A stretch of 64,000 nt of DNA from contig CBFHWN010000002.1 in assembly GCA_965659595.1 (NCBI GenBank), forward strand, positions 1 through 64,000, in the 5' to 3' direction. Shown one piece after another: positions 51,366 through 60,512 of this stretch. Positions within the stretch are counted from its first letter, which is position 1, and every line of letters begins with the position of its first letter. Position numbers and translations under genes: made by a program. This DNA comes from Casp-actino8 sp965659595 (GTDB taxonomy: Bacteria; Actinomycetota; Acidimicrobiia; Acidimicrobiales; Ilumatobacteraceae). The notes under the pieces are model-generated. The model made no database searches. It saw only the letters and a program-made list of their open reading frames with translations, and was not told the DNA's origin.

Positions 51366-52269
51366 GGGCGCGCCCGGGCCGACTCGGACGGATCCAGAGC
51401 GACTTCACGTGAAGGGCGGAACCACCCGGTCGATTCGTCGTGGCCGCCAGGACGACGGTGTCGAAGTCGACGAGTTCGATCGTCACACCCGTCCCACGGC
51501 AGCGTCCACTCAGATCAGCGAGGTCGGGTGACCGATTGGTCGATGCAATCGACGCGATCGAGGGGCGGGTGAACATGACCGTCTCGGCCAGGACAACGTG
51601 ATCGTGTAGAACCAGTCCGGCCGGAACCACGACGAGCCATCGGCGCGAGAGTCGATGGAAGCGACTCGGCAGGACGAGCGTGAGGACGACGCCAACGGTC
51701 ACGAGGATGCCGCCGGCCCACCATGCCTCACGTACCAGGGCCAAAGTGCCGACGACGAGCGATGCCACCCAGACGACCCAGGTCACTGTCTGGACGACGA
51801 CGAATGCCAGCGGCGCGCGAAGGGGAATGCGATGCTCGTCGCCGTAGGCCGAGGACTGAACGAACCAGGCGCCGGTCTCGGCCGAGAAGGTGACGACGTT
51901 GACGACGAAAGTGGGGACGACGGCCAGGACGACGAGCGTCGACGGGTCGCCGATCAGCTCGCCGATCACGAGCGCCGCAGTGACGACGAGGTGAGCCGGC
52001 GCGACGAGACGAAGAGTCGTGAGCGAGATCGCCGACGGAACGAGGACGGAGAGGAGTACGACGGCCCACATCGACCAGAGCGACAACGTCGAGACGAGCG
52101 CAGCGGGATCGGAGATTTCCTCGAGACGATCGGTCAGCAAAGGGACGGTTACGCCCAGGGCGATCGACGCAACGCGCAGAATCGTCCGTGAAGTTCGTCC
52201 CCATGGGTCGCCGACTCCGACGGATGAGGAATCCGACGTTGAATCTCCGGTGACGGGTGCAGGTGTCAT
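51316..52269 (-). CDS. hypothetical multi-span membrane protein
   Basis: A 317-residue protein with about six hydrophobic helices in residues 35-210 (for example LWSMWAVVLLSVLVPSAI and VVWVASLVVGTLALV), then a soluble C-terminal part rich in Val and Arg. ATG 52269 follows GGAGGTGCG, a strong ribosome site, so this gene has a leader unlike many neighbours. I recognise no family. It lies antisense between mnmA and the MetE/UROD-like gene. Confidence 0.65.
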   Translation of the reverse strand: MTPAPVTGDSTSDSSSVGVGDPWGRTSRTILRVASIALGVTVPLLTDRLEEISDPAALVSTLSLWSMWAVVLLSVLVPSAISLTTLRLVAPAHLVVTAALVIGELIGDPSTLVVLAVVPTFVVNVVTFSAETGAWFVQSSAYGDEHRIPLRAPLAFVVVQTVTWVVWVASLVVGTLALVREAWWAGGILVTVGVVLTLVLPSRFHRLSRRWLVVVPAGLVLHDHVVLAETVMFTRPSIASIASTNRSPDLADLSGRCRGTGVTIELVDFDTVVLAATTNRPGGSALHVKSLWIRPSRPGRALSAWRDERSTSPSPRR

Positions 52270-52331
52270 CGCACCTCCAATTGTGTCAGGAACCGGGCCT
52301 CCTGCTACGAAGAGAGCGAGGGGACGAGAGC

Positions 52332-53363
52332 ATGGTTTCGACGCGAGCGACAACGGTGTTGGTGGGGGGATCGTCGACGTTGGTCGGCAGCCTGCCACAT
52401 CGCGATGCCCGGCGTGCCGCCGAGTTCGCGTGGTCGGCGAGCGATGTTCCGTGCGCACCGAGCCTCCCGCGCCGTTCACCGGCCGAGGGAATGGTGGCGC
52501 AGGCGATCGTCGGAATCCGTGGGATCAGCCTCGGCCAGTACGGATCGCTGTCGATCGACGTGTCCAGAGTCGATCCGTTGGCTCCCGTCCTCACCGATCT
52601 CGATCACGACGCCTTCGGCGGGTTCCGTGCCTGGCTCGCTCACGGTCGCGATCACGTGAATGCCACGGGGTACACGGGTGTGGTGAAGTGGCAGTTCATA
52701 GGCCCGGTGAGTCTTGGTCGTGCGCTCGTTCGAGCCGGAGTCCCGGTCCACCTGGCGTTCTCGGTGGCCGTCCGAGTCGTCCGCGACTATCTCGTCGTCA
52801 TGTCGCATGCGGTCGCCGAATCTCTACCGGACAATCCTCAGCTCGTCGTGATCGACGAACCGGATCTCGCCGGTCTTGAGGACGACTCGTTTCCGATCGC
52901 GCCCGACACGGCCATCGACCTGATGTCGGGGGCTATGGCGGCTGTCGAGCGCGACGCCGTTGTCGGTCTTCACTCGTGTGCCGACGTGTCGATCGGCCAT
53001 CTGATAGCGGCCGGCCCGCACGTTCTCAGCGTTCCGGTGTCGGAAAGTCTGGTGGACGACGCGCCGAAGGTCGCCCACTTTCTGCAGGAGGGTGGATGGA
53101 TCGCATGGGGAGCGGTGTCGACCGGGGGGCCCATCGGCCAGTCGGTCGAACGCTGGTGCAAGAAGCTTGCTTCGGCTTGGTGTGGACTCGTCGAGGGTGG
53201 TTGCGATGCAAGTCTTCTTCGTCGTCAGGCGCTCGTCAGTCCGGAGTGTGGACTCGCCCTGCACAGCACCGAATCGGCCGGACTCGTGATCGACCAAGTC
53301 CGTGAACTCGCCGAGCGGGTCAGAACGCAAGCACTTGCGACTCGACTCAACGTCGGAGCCTGA
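52332..53363 (+). CDS. MetE/UROD-like TIM-barrel protein
   Basis: A 343-residue protein of the cobalamin-independent methionine synthase/uroporphyrinogen decarboxylase fold. Motifs are SSTLVGSLPHRDARRAAEFA, VIDEPDLAG, GLHSCADVSIGHLIAAG and GWIAWGAVST. The zinc ligands of true MetE are not obvious, apart from HxC in LHSCAD. The same protein type is found next to ligA in mycobacteria (Rv3015c) and has no proven role. It ends one base before ligA. Confidence 0.75.
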   Translation: MVSTRATTVLVGGSSTLVGSLPHRDARRAAEFAWSASDVPCAPSLPRRSPAEGMVAQAIVGIRGISLGQYGSLSIDVSRVDPLAPVLTDLDHDAFGGFRAWLAHGRDHVNATGYTGVVKWQFIGPVSLGRALVRAGVPVHLAFSVAVRVVRDYLVVMSHAVAESLPDNPQLVVIDEPDLAGLEDDSFPIAPDTAIDLMSGAMAAVERDAVVGLHSCADVSIGHLIAAGPHVLSVPVSESLVDDAPKVAHFLQEGGWIAWGAVSTGGPIGQSVERWCKKLASAWCGLVEGGCDASLLRRQALVSPECGLALHSTESAGLVIDQVRELAERVRTQALATRLNVGA

Positions 53364-53364
53364 C

Positions 53365-55440
53365 ATGGATCCGGCCGTGCGTATCGCCGAGTTGCGGCGT
53401 GTCATCGATCGTCATCGTCGGCTGTATCACACTCTCGCCGAACCCGAAATCGCCGATGCTGAATACGACGCGTTGATCCGCGAGCTCGAGCAACTCGAGA
53501 CCACCCATCCCGAATTGGCCGACGCATCATCACCCACCCAACTCGTGGGCGGCGACATCATCGAGACCTTTGCCCCGGTCACTCATCGAGTGCCGATGAC
53601 CAGTCTCGACAATGCGATGGATGTCGACGAACTTCGGGCGTGGGGAGAACGCGTCGTGAGGGGCCTAGAGGGCACGACGTCGATTCGATACTGCTGCGAA
53701 CTGAAGATCGACGGCTTGGCCGTCAGCCTCCGCTACGAGAACGGACGACTCGTTCAGGCTGCAACCCGTGGCGACGGACGTGTCGGAGAGGATGTCACGG
53801 CGAACGTGGCCACGATCGCTGTGGTGCCGAAGGCGCTTCCCGATTCGGTCACGGTACGACGCAAGAAGATCGCAGTACCCGAGGTTCTCGAGGTCCGCGG
53901 TGAGGTGTACCTCCCGATCGAAGCTTTCGACAGGTTGCGTGCTGCAAAGGAGGCCGAGAATCTCGAGCGGGTCGCGGCTGGACGGCGACCCGAACCAGTT
54001 CCGGTGAATCCGCGCAATGCCGGCGCCGGAAGTCTGCGCCAGAAGGACTCGAGTGTCACCGCCTCACGGGGTCTGGCCTTTTGGACGTATCAGGTCGGAG
54101 AGGTGATCGGTGGACCTGAGTTCACGTCGCATCGCGACACACTCGATTTTCTCGCCGCGTGTGGTTTCCCGATCAATCCCGACATCCGAGTCGTCGATTC
54201 GCTGGCCGAGGTCGAACAATTCTGCACCGAATGGCAGGAGAGTCGGCACACGTTGCCGTACGAGATCGACGGTGCCGTGGTGAAAGTCGACGATCTCGGC
54301 CAGCGTGCCTCGCTTGGCTACACCGCTCGTGCTCCGCGATGGGCGATCGCCGTGAAGTTTCCCCCTGAAGAACGTACGACCGTGCTGCTCGATATCCAGG
54401 TGTCGATCGGCCGCACGGGACGGGCCACTCCATTCGCTGTTCTCGAACCGGTGTTCGTCGGTGGTTCGACGGTGTCGATGGCGACATTGCACAACGAAGA
54501 TCAGGTACGTCTGAAAGACGTGCGACCCGGTGACACGGTGGTCGTTCGCAAAGCCGGCGACGTGATCCCCGAAGTGGTGGGCCCGGTGCTGTCATTGCGT
54601 CCTGACGAAGCCGAACCTTGGATCTTCCCCCATGAGTGCCCGTGTCCGCTGAAGAGCACTCTCGTACGTCTCGAAGGAGAATCGGACACCCGATGTGTCG
54701 AGCCGTCGTGTCCCCACCAGCGCGATCAGCGGATCATCTACTTCGCGTCACGCGGGGCCATGGACATCGAAGGCCTGGGGGAGCGGACCGTCCTGCAGTT
54801 GTCGGACGCCGGTCTCGTGGCCGATCCGGGTGACGTGTACACGGTGACCGTCGACCAGTTGCTCACACTGGAAGGCTTCGGTCGCATCAGCGCCGAAAAA
54901 TTGTTGGAAGCGATCGAGGGATCGAAGTCCCGACCACTACCGAGGATCCTCACTGCTCTCGGGATCAAGCATCTCGGGCCGTCGGCCGCTGAAGCTCTGG
55001 CCGCTCATTTCGGGACTCTCGACGCGATCATGTCGTCCGATGACGATGCACTGGCGACCGTCGACGGAGTGGGTGACGTGATCGCTCGGTCGATCACGTC
55101 GTGGTTCGCGCAGCCGGCCAATCGAGCCTTCGTCGAGAAGTTGCGCGTCGCCGGAGTCGACTTCGGTCGTGTCGAGACGTCGGCGGCACCGCAAACTTTG
55201 GTGGGTAGAGCGGTCGTCGTCACCGGGACACTCGACGACTTCGATCGAGAGTCGGCCGAGCGCGCGATCAAGGAACGAGGAGGCAAGAGTCCGGGCTCGG
55301 TGTCGGCCAAGACCTTCGCCGTGGTGGTCGGACGCGATCCGGGTGCGAGCAAGGTCACCAAGGCCGAGAGTCTCGGTGTGCCGATGCTCGACGAAACGGG
55401 TTTTCGCCATCTGCTCGACACAGGTGAGCTACCCGGCTGA
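53365..55440 (+). CDS. ligA: NAD-dependent DNA ligase
   Basis: A 691-residue ligase that seals nicks in replication and repair. The adenylated Lys114 is in CELKIDGLAVSL, followed by the OB fold, a Cys4 zinc finger (CPCPLKSTLVRL, CVEPSCPHQ), HhH repeats and a C-terminal BRCT domain (about 615-690). ATG 53365 is 1 nt after the MetE/UROD-like stop. The length is normal. Confidence 0.97.
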   Translation: MDPAVRIAELRRVIDRHRRLYHTLAEPEIADAEYDALIRELEQLETTHPELADASSPTQLVGGDIIETFAPVTHRVPMTSLDNAMDVDELRAWGERVVRGLEGTTSIRYCCELKIDGLAVSLRYENGRLVQAATRGDGRVGEDVTANVATIAVVPKALPDSVTVRRKKIAVPEVLEVRGEVYLPIEAFDRLRAAKEAENLERVAAGRRPEPVPVNPRNAGAGSLRQKDSSVTASRGLAFWTYQVGEVIGGPEFTSHRDTLDFLAACGFPINPDIRVVDSLAEVEQFCTEWQESRHTLPYEIDGAVVKVDDLGQRASLGYTARAPRWAIAVKFPPEERTTVLLDIQVSIGRTGRATPFAVLEPVFVGGSTVSMATLHNEDQVRLKDVRPGDTVVVRKAGDVIPEVVGPVLSLRPDEAEPWIFPHECPCPLKSTLVRLEGESDTRCVEPSCPHQRDQRIIYFASRGAMDIEGLGERTVLQLSDAGLVADPGDVYTVTVDQLLTLEGFGRISAEKLLEAIEGSKSRPLPRILTALGIKHLGPSAAEALAAHFGTLDAIMSSDDDALATVDGVGDVIARSITSWFAQPANRAFVEKLRVAGVDFGRVETSAAPQTLVGRAVVVTGTLDDFDRESAERAIKERGGKSPGSVSAKTFAVVVGRDPGASKVTKAESLGVPMLDETGFRHLLDTGELPG

Positions 55441-55463
55441 CGCCGAGAAAGACGACGACAACG

Positions 55464-56006
55464 TCAGAGCACCTCGAACGACCACGAGTAACTACGCGCC
55501 GCGCCTCGACCTTTCTCGATCTCCCAGAAGATCACCGTCACGTCGTGGCGGCCGACCGAATACGACTCGAAGACGGCGCCGTCGGACGGAGTGAAACGGA
55601 TGAGCGAGTTGCCCTGATCGTAAATGGCCGTCGCCGGGAGTTCGATCTGCTGTCCGGGTTCGGCGAGCCGGCCGGAGACCTCCGACAGTGGTGTCGTTGG
55701 AACCTCGACCCCGTCGAGAACGAGGACTGCCTCGTAGCCGTCTTGCAGGTCGACCGAGATCTCGGTCTGCGACAACACCTGCCGATCGTTCGGCGCCGGA
55801 GAGATGTCGACGATGGCATCGGGATAACCGAGTGCTTCACGTCCGGTGGTTCCGGCCAGGAATCCGAGGACGACGAGAGTGAGTCCGAGTCCGACTGCGG
55901 CGCTCAGGAACAGCAGTTCTTTGTTGATGCGACGACGTGGGCTCGGAATGGGGCTCGCCTCTGGGATTTCAACGATGTCCGACACGCCCTCATTGTCGCC
56001 CGTCAC
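55464..56006 (-). CDS. hypothetical single-span membrane protein
   Basis: A 180-residue protein with a short proline-rich N-terminus, one membrane helix (LLFLSAAVGLGLTLVVLGFL) and an exported C-terminal domain of about 125 residues that looks beta-rich (VLVLDGVEVPTTPLSEVSG). Small signal-anchored proteins of this kind are common in actinobacteria, but I recognise no family. The GTG at 56006 is the longest start; GTG 55985 has a GACAAT hexamer 6 nt upstream and could be the real one. It is divergent from the kinase gene. Confidence 0.65.
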   Translation of the reverse strand: MTGDNEGVSDIVEIPEASPIPSPRRRINKELLFLSAAVGLGLTLVVLGFLAGTTGREALGYPDAIVDISPAPNDRQVLSQTEISVDLQDGYEAVLVLDGVEVPTTPLSEVSGRLAEPGQQIELPATAIYDQGNSLIRFTPSDGAVFESYSVGRHDVTVIFWEIEKGRGAARSYSWSFEVL

Positions 56007-56072
56007 CGGGTCGAACGCACGCTCGACCGACGTTTTAGCGGTCGCCGACGGTCACATCCCGGTGGTGAGCAC

Positions 56073-56078
56073 TAGGGT
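56073..56078 (+). promoter_or_regulatory. -10 element TAGGGT, leaderless kinase start
   Basis: TAGGGT ends 9 nt before ATG 56088. No Shine-Dalgarno lies between. The promoter is divergent from the membrane-protein gene to the left. Confidence 0.45.
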
Positions 56079-56087
56079 CGACCCTCT

Positions 56088-58076
56088 ATGAACAACCGGG
56101 AAAGCGAGGGTTTCTCCGACGATCTCGACGCTTTTCTCGGCCGGACGGTCGGCGGTCGCTTCCGACTCGATCGAGTGGTGTCGCAGTCGTCCGCGTCGAC
56201 GCTCTACGTGGCGACCGACGACTCCACGTCGACGTCGGTGAACCTGCGATTGTTTACGGTCGACGCAACGCGAACCTCGGGTCGGGTCATCACCGAACGG
56301 GCCGAAACGGCGGCCTCCCTCGATCACCGGTCGATCACACCGGTGATCGCCGTCGGCGAGGCCGACATCGACGGCAGTGTGCGCCTCTACGTGGCTTTCG
56401 CCCGTCCGGCAGGGGGCACTTTGCAGGACATGCTCGATCGTGGCCGTCTGCTCTCGCCGTCACAAGCAGTGGTGGTCGGGGTGGCGATGTGTCGAGCACT
56501 CGATCGGGCCCACCGAGCGGGCCTCGTCCATCTCGATCTCCGACCGAGTGCCATCGCCTTCGACGCCGATCGCGAGGCGTCATTGAACGATGTGGGCACC
56601 GTCGCGGCGATCGCTGAGCGAGCGTGGGAGACGCCGAATGACGTGTCGATCGAGCGTGCTCGCTACGCATCTCCCGAACAGGCGGGGGAAGGAACGGTCG
56701 ACGCCAAGACCGATGTGTACGCGCTGGCACTGGTTTTGGCGGAGGCGATCACTGGTGTGGTTCCCTTTCTCGCCGATTCGGTGGTGGCGACACTGTCGGC
56801 CCGTCGCGATCGGCTGTTTCCGGTGTCGGCCGATCTCGGACCCTTGGCCAGCGTTCTCGAACGGGCCGGCCGATTCGACCCCGAGCAGAGGTTCGGCGCC
56901 GCCGACCTCGGACGAGCACTCGTACAAGCAGCGGGCTCCTTGCCGCGTCCGACACCCCCTCCAGTTGTGTTCGCCGATGCCACGGGTGACATCACGCGTC
57001 CCACCAGCGAGCCGACTCCGACCGCCGATTTGTCGCGACCGACCGCATTCACTGGTGTCGCTTCCGATCCGTCGGTCCCGTCGGTCATGGGTGGCGACAT
57101 GATCATCAGACCCGAGACCGCCGACGACGTCCCGGTCGATCCGTCGACTCCGATCGCCCAGCCACGAGTGGGCCGTTGGATGATTGCTGCGATCGCGGTG
57201 CTCGCCGTCGTCGTGGGCGGCTTCTTCGTCTACAGCAGTGTGAGTGACGACGCCGAACGTATCCCGATCCTCGTCGGACTCGACGAAGGTGAGGCCACCA
57301 ACGCCGTGACCGAGTACGGATGGCGTGTCGAAACCACCGAGGAATTCGACGACATCATCGCCGTCGGAAAGGTGGTGCGCACGGAGCCCGAATCGGGGTC
57401 GTCGTTGTCGCGTGACGGAGTGCTGGTACTCGTGTTGTCGAGTGGGCCTCCTCCGGTTCCGCTTCCCGACATCGTCGGAGTCGCGGCAGACGACGCCGTC
57501 ACTCGATTGGCGAATCTCGGACTCGACGTTCGCCGACAGGACGGCTACAGCGAAGAGGTTCCGGCCGGGTCGGTCGCTCGATGGTCAGTGACGAGCCAGC
57601 CCAATCTGGTCGCCGGTGACGAAGTCGTGAAGGGAACTGTCGTCGACGTGATCGTGTCGACAGGCCCCGAACCGCGTGTCGTGCCCGAACTGCGCGGGCA
57701 GACGGCCGAAGCCGCCGAAGAAGTTCTCGCCGAACTGATGTTGCGTCTACGAAGGGTCGAGGATCAGTACTTCACCGACGTTCCGGCCGGTGCGATCGGT
57801 TTCCAGGTTCCGCCACCAGGTGAACTGACCGACCGCGACACCGAGGTCACGATCGTCGTGTCGAAGGGCCCCGATGTGGTGACGGTCCCGGTTCTCGAGC
57901 GCATGAATCACGATCAGGTCGTGCAGGCGCTCGCCGATGCCGGCCTCGTGGTGGGGACGATCACCGGCAACACCGGGGGAATACTGGTGGCGATCCTGGT
58001 CGACGGCCGGCCGGTCACGTCGGGTCAGGTCGTGGCCCGTGGCACGGTCGTCGAACTGGCGTACTTCGGCTCCTGA
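56088..58076 (+). CDS. PASTA-domain Ser/Thr pseudokinase
   Basis: A 662-residue protein built like PknB: a kinase fold (about 20-285), a Pro/Thr linker, one membrane helix (about 363-384) and four PASTA repeats from about residues 392, 458, 532 and 599. PASTA repeats bind muropeptides outside the cell. The kinase part has lost key residues. The glycine loop is VSQSSASTLYVA with no glycine, the ATP-binding Lys of VAVK is Arg54, HRD is HLD (148-150), the catalytic-loop Asn is Ala155 and DFG is DVG (168-170). ATP binding and catalysis are therefore doubtful, so a scaffolding or sensing role is more likely. Confidence 0.88.
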   Translation: MNNRESEGFSDDLDAFLGRTVGGRFRLDRVVSQSSASTLYVATDDSTSTSVNLRLFTVDATRTSGRVITERAETAASLDHRSITPVIAVGEADIDGSVRLYVAFARPAGGTLQDMLDRGRLLSPSQAVVVGVAMCRALDRAHRAGLVHLDLRPSAIAFDADREASLNDVGTVAAIAERAWETPNDVSIERARYASPEQAGEGTVDAKTDVYALALVLAEAITGVVPFLADSVVATLSARRDRLFPVSADLGPLASVLERAGRFDPEQRFGAADLGRALVQAAGSLPRPTPPPVVFADATGDITRPTSEPTPTADLSRPTAFTGVASDPSVPSVMGGDMIIRPETADDVPVDPSTPIAQPRVGRWMIAAIAVLAVVVGGFFVYSSVSDDAERIPILVGLDEGEATNAVTEYGWRVETTEEFDDIIAVGKVVRTEPESGSSLSRDGVLVLVLSSGPPPVPLPDIVGVAADDAVTRLANLGLDVRRQDGYSEEVPAGSVARWSVTSQPNLVAGDEVVKGTVVDVIVSTGPEPRVVPELRGQTAEAAEEVLAELMLRLRRVEDQYFTDVPAGAIGFQVPPPGELTDRDTEVTIVVSKGPDVVTVPVLERMNHDQVVQALADAGLVVGTITGNTGGILVAILVDGRPVTSGQVVARGTVVELAYFGS

Positions 58077-58079
58077 ACC

Positions 58080-58085
58080 TAAGGT
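58080..58085 (+). promoter_or_regulatory. -10-like TAAGGT before the SDR at 58137
   Basis: TAAGGT lies 51 nt before ATG 58137. The short leader contains a 7-bp hairpin, GCACTCG (58094-58100) and CGAGTGC (58109-58115), then GAGGAG before the ATG. This gene therefore looks leadered, unlike many others here. Confidence 0.4.
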
Positions 58086-58136
58086 TCCCCGGCGCACTCG
58101 GAAGGGTTCGAGTGCCTGTTCGTGAGGAGTCGAAAC

Positions 58137-59015
58137 ATGAGTGCTCTGCAGGGTCGAGTCGCCATCATCACCGGAGCCGGCCGGGGCCTCGGCCGTGAAC
58201 ACGCTCTCTTGTTCGCCGCCGAAGGCGCCAAGGTCGTGGTCAATGATCTCGGTGGAGCGAACGACGGCTCGGGTACCGATCAGACCCCAGCCGAGCAGAC
58301 AGTCGCCGACATTCGGGCCATGGGTGGCGAAGCGATCGTCAACACCGACAACGTCGCCGATTGGGACGGCGCAAAGCACATGATCGACCAGGCCGTCGAG
58401 ACGTTCGGCGACCTCGACATCCTCGTGAACAACGCCGGCATCCTTCGTGACCGAGTTCTCGTGAACATGTCGGAAGCCGAATGGGATGCCGTGATCACCG
58501 TTCACTTGAAGGGGCACTTCGCCCCCACCCGTCATGCGGCGGCGTACTGGCGCGAGCAGTCGAAGAACGGTTCGACGAAGGTTCGCAACATCGTGCACAC
58601 CTCCAGCACTTCTGGCCTGTTCTCCAATCCCGGACAGGGCAACTACGGCGCGGCCAAGTCAGGTATCGCCACCTTCAGCCAGATCTGCGCCAAGGAGCTG
58701 TCGCGTTACAACGTGAAGAGCAACGCGATCGCACCCGCGGCACGTACGCGACTGACGCTCGCCACCCCAGGTCTCGAAGACGTGATGGCAGCCAAGGATG
58801 GAGCCTTCGATGCGTGGGATCCGGCCAACGTGAGCCCGCTCGTGGCGTACCTGTCGTCGGAAGGCTGTGAATTCTCGGGTGAGACGTTCTTCGTGCAGGG
58901 TGGTCAGGTCACACGGGTGCAGTCGTGGACCAACGCTGAGGAGATCAAGCAGAACGATCGTTGGACGGTCGCCGGACTCACCTCCGCGATGTCGGCTCTC
59001 GTTCCCAAGTCGTGA
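58137..59015 (+). CDS. SDR dehydrogenase, MFE-2-like (paralogue)
   Basis: A 292-residue short-chain dehydrogenase with TGAGRGLGREHALLFA, NDLGGANDGSG, NNAGILRDRVL and the catalytic YGAAKSG. It is a clear paralogue of the SDR at 27431 and belongs to the 3-hydroxyacyl-CoA dehydrogenase group related to peroxisomal MFE-2. GAGGAG precedes the ATG. A transporter gene begins 3 nt after its stop, so the two are co-transcribed; an SCP2-domain gene is convergent just beyond. Confidence 0.9.
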   Translation: MSALQGRVAIITGAGRGLGREHALLFAAEGAKVVVNDLGGANDGSGTDQTPAEQTVADIRAMGGEAIVNTDNVADWDGAKHMIDQAVETFGDLDILVNNAGILRDRVLVNMSEAEWDAVITVHLKGHFAPTRHAAAYWREQSKNGSTKVRNIVHTSSTSGLFSNPGQGNYGAAKSGIATFSQICAKELSRYNVKSNAIAPAARTRLTLATPGLEDVMAAKDGAFDAWDPANVSPLVAYLSSEGCEFSGETFFVQGGQVTRVQSWTNAEEIKQNDRWTVAGLTSAMSALVPKS

Positions 59016-59018
59016 ACC

Positions 59019-60512
59019 GTGGGCTCCGAGGCCCGCACTCCTGATCGCCAGACCCTCAACGTCGACTCGGCCGGAGTCGACGAGATCGGCGTCGTTCCCT
59101 GGCCGAATCTCTTTCGTCGCTGGCTCGGCCGCCGGGTTCCGATCGAACGTGAATGGGCCCTTCTTCTCGTGGTGTTGACTGCGCTCTTCACAGTCGGTTT
59201 CACCATCACGATCCTCGTCGTTTCGCTGCAGTCGATCGCCGACGAGTTCGGCTCGTCGGTGTCGGTCGTGTCATGGAGCATCACCGGACCCATGCTTGCG
59301 TTCGGTGTGGTGGGCCCGGCCTACGGCAAGGCCGGCGACCTGTGGGGGCACAAGCGAGTCTTCGTCGGTGGTCTGCTCGGAGCCGGAATCTTCGCGGCGT
59401 TCACTGCTCTCGCATGGGGTGCCGGCTCGATGATCGTGTTTCGCACGCTGTCAGCCACACTCGGCGCGGCCACCGGGCCGGCGACCATGGCCTACATCAA
59501 TCGACTGTTCCCAGCCGACCAACGAGTGCGACCTCTGAGTTATTGGGCCTTCGTGAACGCCATTGCGCCTGTGCTCGGCGTGGTGGCCGGAGCGCCGATC
59601 GTCGAAGCATTCGGGTGGCGAGTCATTTTCGCCGTGCAGGCCCCCTTGTGTGTGGTCGGTGTGGTGATTGCCCTGTGGCTTCTTCCCGACACCGAGCGAG
59701 CACGTGATGTGAAGTTCGACGTGCGGGGCTCGGTGTCTCTCGGCCTGGCAGCCACCGCCATCCTCGCCGGTGTGAATCAAGGGCCCCGTTGGGGCTGGAC
59801 CAATCCGATCATCATCGGACTGCTCGTCGTCGGGGCGCTCTCCTTGCGTTGGTTCGTATCGGTGGAACGAACGACGACCCATCCTCTTTTGCCACTTCAG
59901 TGGGTTCGAACCCGCAACATCGCGCTACCGATCTTGTCGCAATCACTGAGCAACTTCGCCTATATGGGCGGCTTCCTCATGGCGCCGTTGATCATGAGCG
60001 ACGTTCTCGGTTACAGCACGTCCCGGATTTCTCTCGTGGTGATCGCTCGACCGCTGGTCTTCGCGCTCATCGCTCCACTTGCGAGTCTCGTGACACTGCG
60101 CATCGGCGAGCGGGCGACCGGAATGTTCGGGGCGGTCAGTGTGGCGACGTCGATGGCCCTGTTCGCCTTCGTCTCACCCGACACCGCACTGTGGTTCGTG
60201 GTGATCGCATTGGCTCTCTCGGGCGCTGGGATCGGTATCGCCAACCCGGCCCTCACCTCGCTCGTCGCCAATGCCGTCGACGACCGGGAACTCGGCGTCG
60301 CCGGTGCTATGCAACAGTTGATGAATCAGATCGGGGCGGTGCTTGGGGCTGTCGTCATGACGACTGTTCAGCAGGCGACGGTCTCGGGTGGAGTGGCATC
60401 GTCGTACCACGTCGCGTTCGCCGTCGCCTTCGGTGTGGCGTTGGTGTCGTTCGCTGCGTCGTCGTTCGTCGTGTCGACCGAACGAGTGGCGACCACGAAG
60501 CTCAGTTCGTGA
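59019..60512 (+). CDS. MFS transporter
   Basis: A 497-residue major-facilitator transporter, probably of the 14-helix drug:H+ antiporter (DHA2) type. It has a 40-residue cytoplasmic N-terminus, the motif GKAGDLWGHKRVFV in loop 2-3 and motif C-like GATGPATMAY. GTG 59019 is 3 nt after the SDR stop. A steroid, lipid or drug substrate is possible given its neighbours, but this is not proven. It overlaps the convergent SCP2 gene by 11 bp. Confidence 0.85.
   Translation: MGSEARTPDRQTLNVDSAGVDEIGVVPWPNLFRRWLGRRVPIEREWALLLVVLTALFTVGFTITILVVSLQSIADEFGSSVSVVSWSITGPMLAFGVVGPAYGKAGDLWGHKRVFVGGLLGAGIFAAFTALAWGAGSMIVFRTLSATLGAATGPATMAYINRLFPADQRVRPLSYWAFVNAIAPVLGVVAGAPIVEAFGWRVIFAVQAPLCVVGVVIALWLLPDTERARDVKFDVRGSVSLGLAATAILAGVNQGPRWGWTNPIIIGLLVVGALSLRWFVSVERTTTHPLLPLQWVRTRNIALPILSQSLSNFAYMGGFLMAPLIMSDVLGYSTSRISLVVIARPLVFALIAPLASLVTLRIGERATGMFGAVSVATSMALFAFVSPDTALWFVVIALALSGAGIGIANPALTSLVANAVDDRELGVAGAMQQLMNQIGAVLGAVVMTTVQQATVSGGVASSYHVAFAVAFGVALVSFAASSFVVSTERVATTKLSS

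Noticed and set aside
58094..58115. CIRCE-like GCACTC ... GAGTGC before the SDR at 58137
   Set aside because: Spacer is 10 instead of 9 and the flanking TTA/TAA are absent; treated as a leader hairpin.
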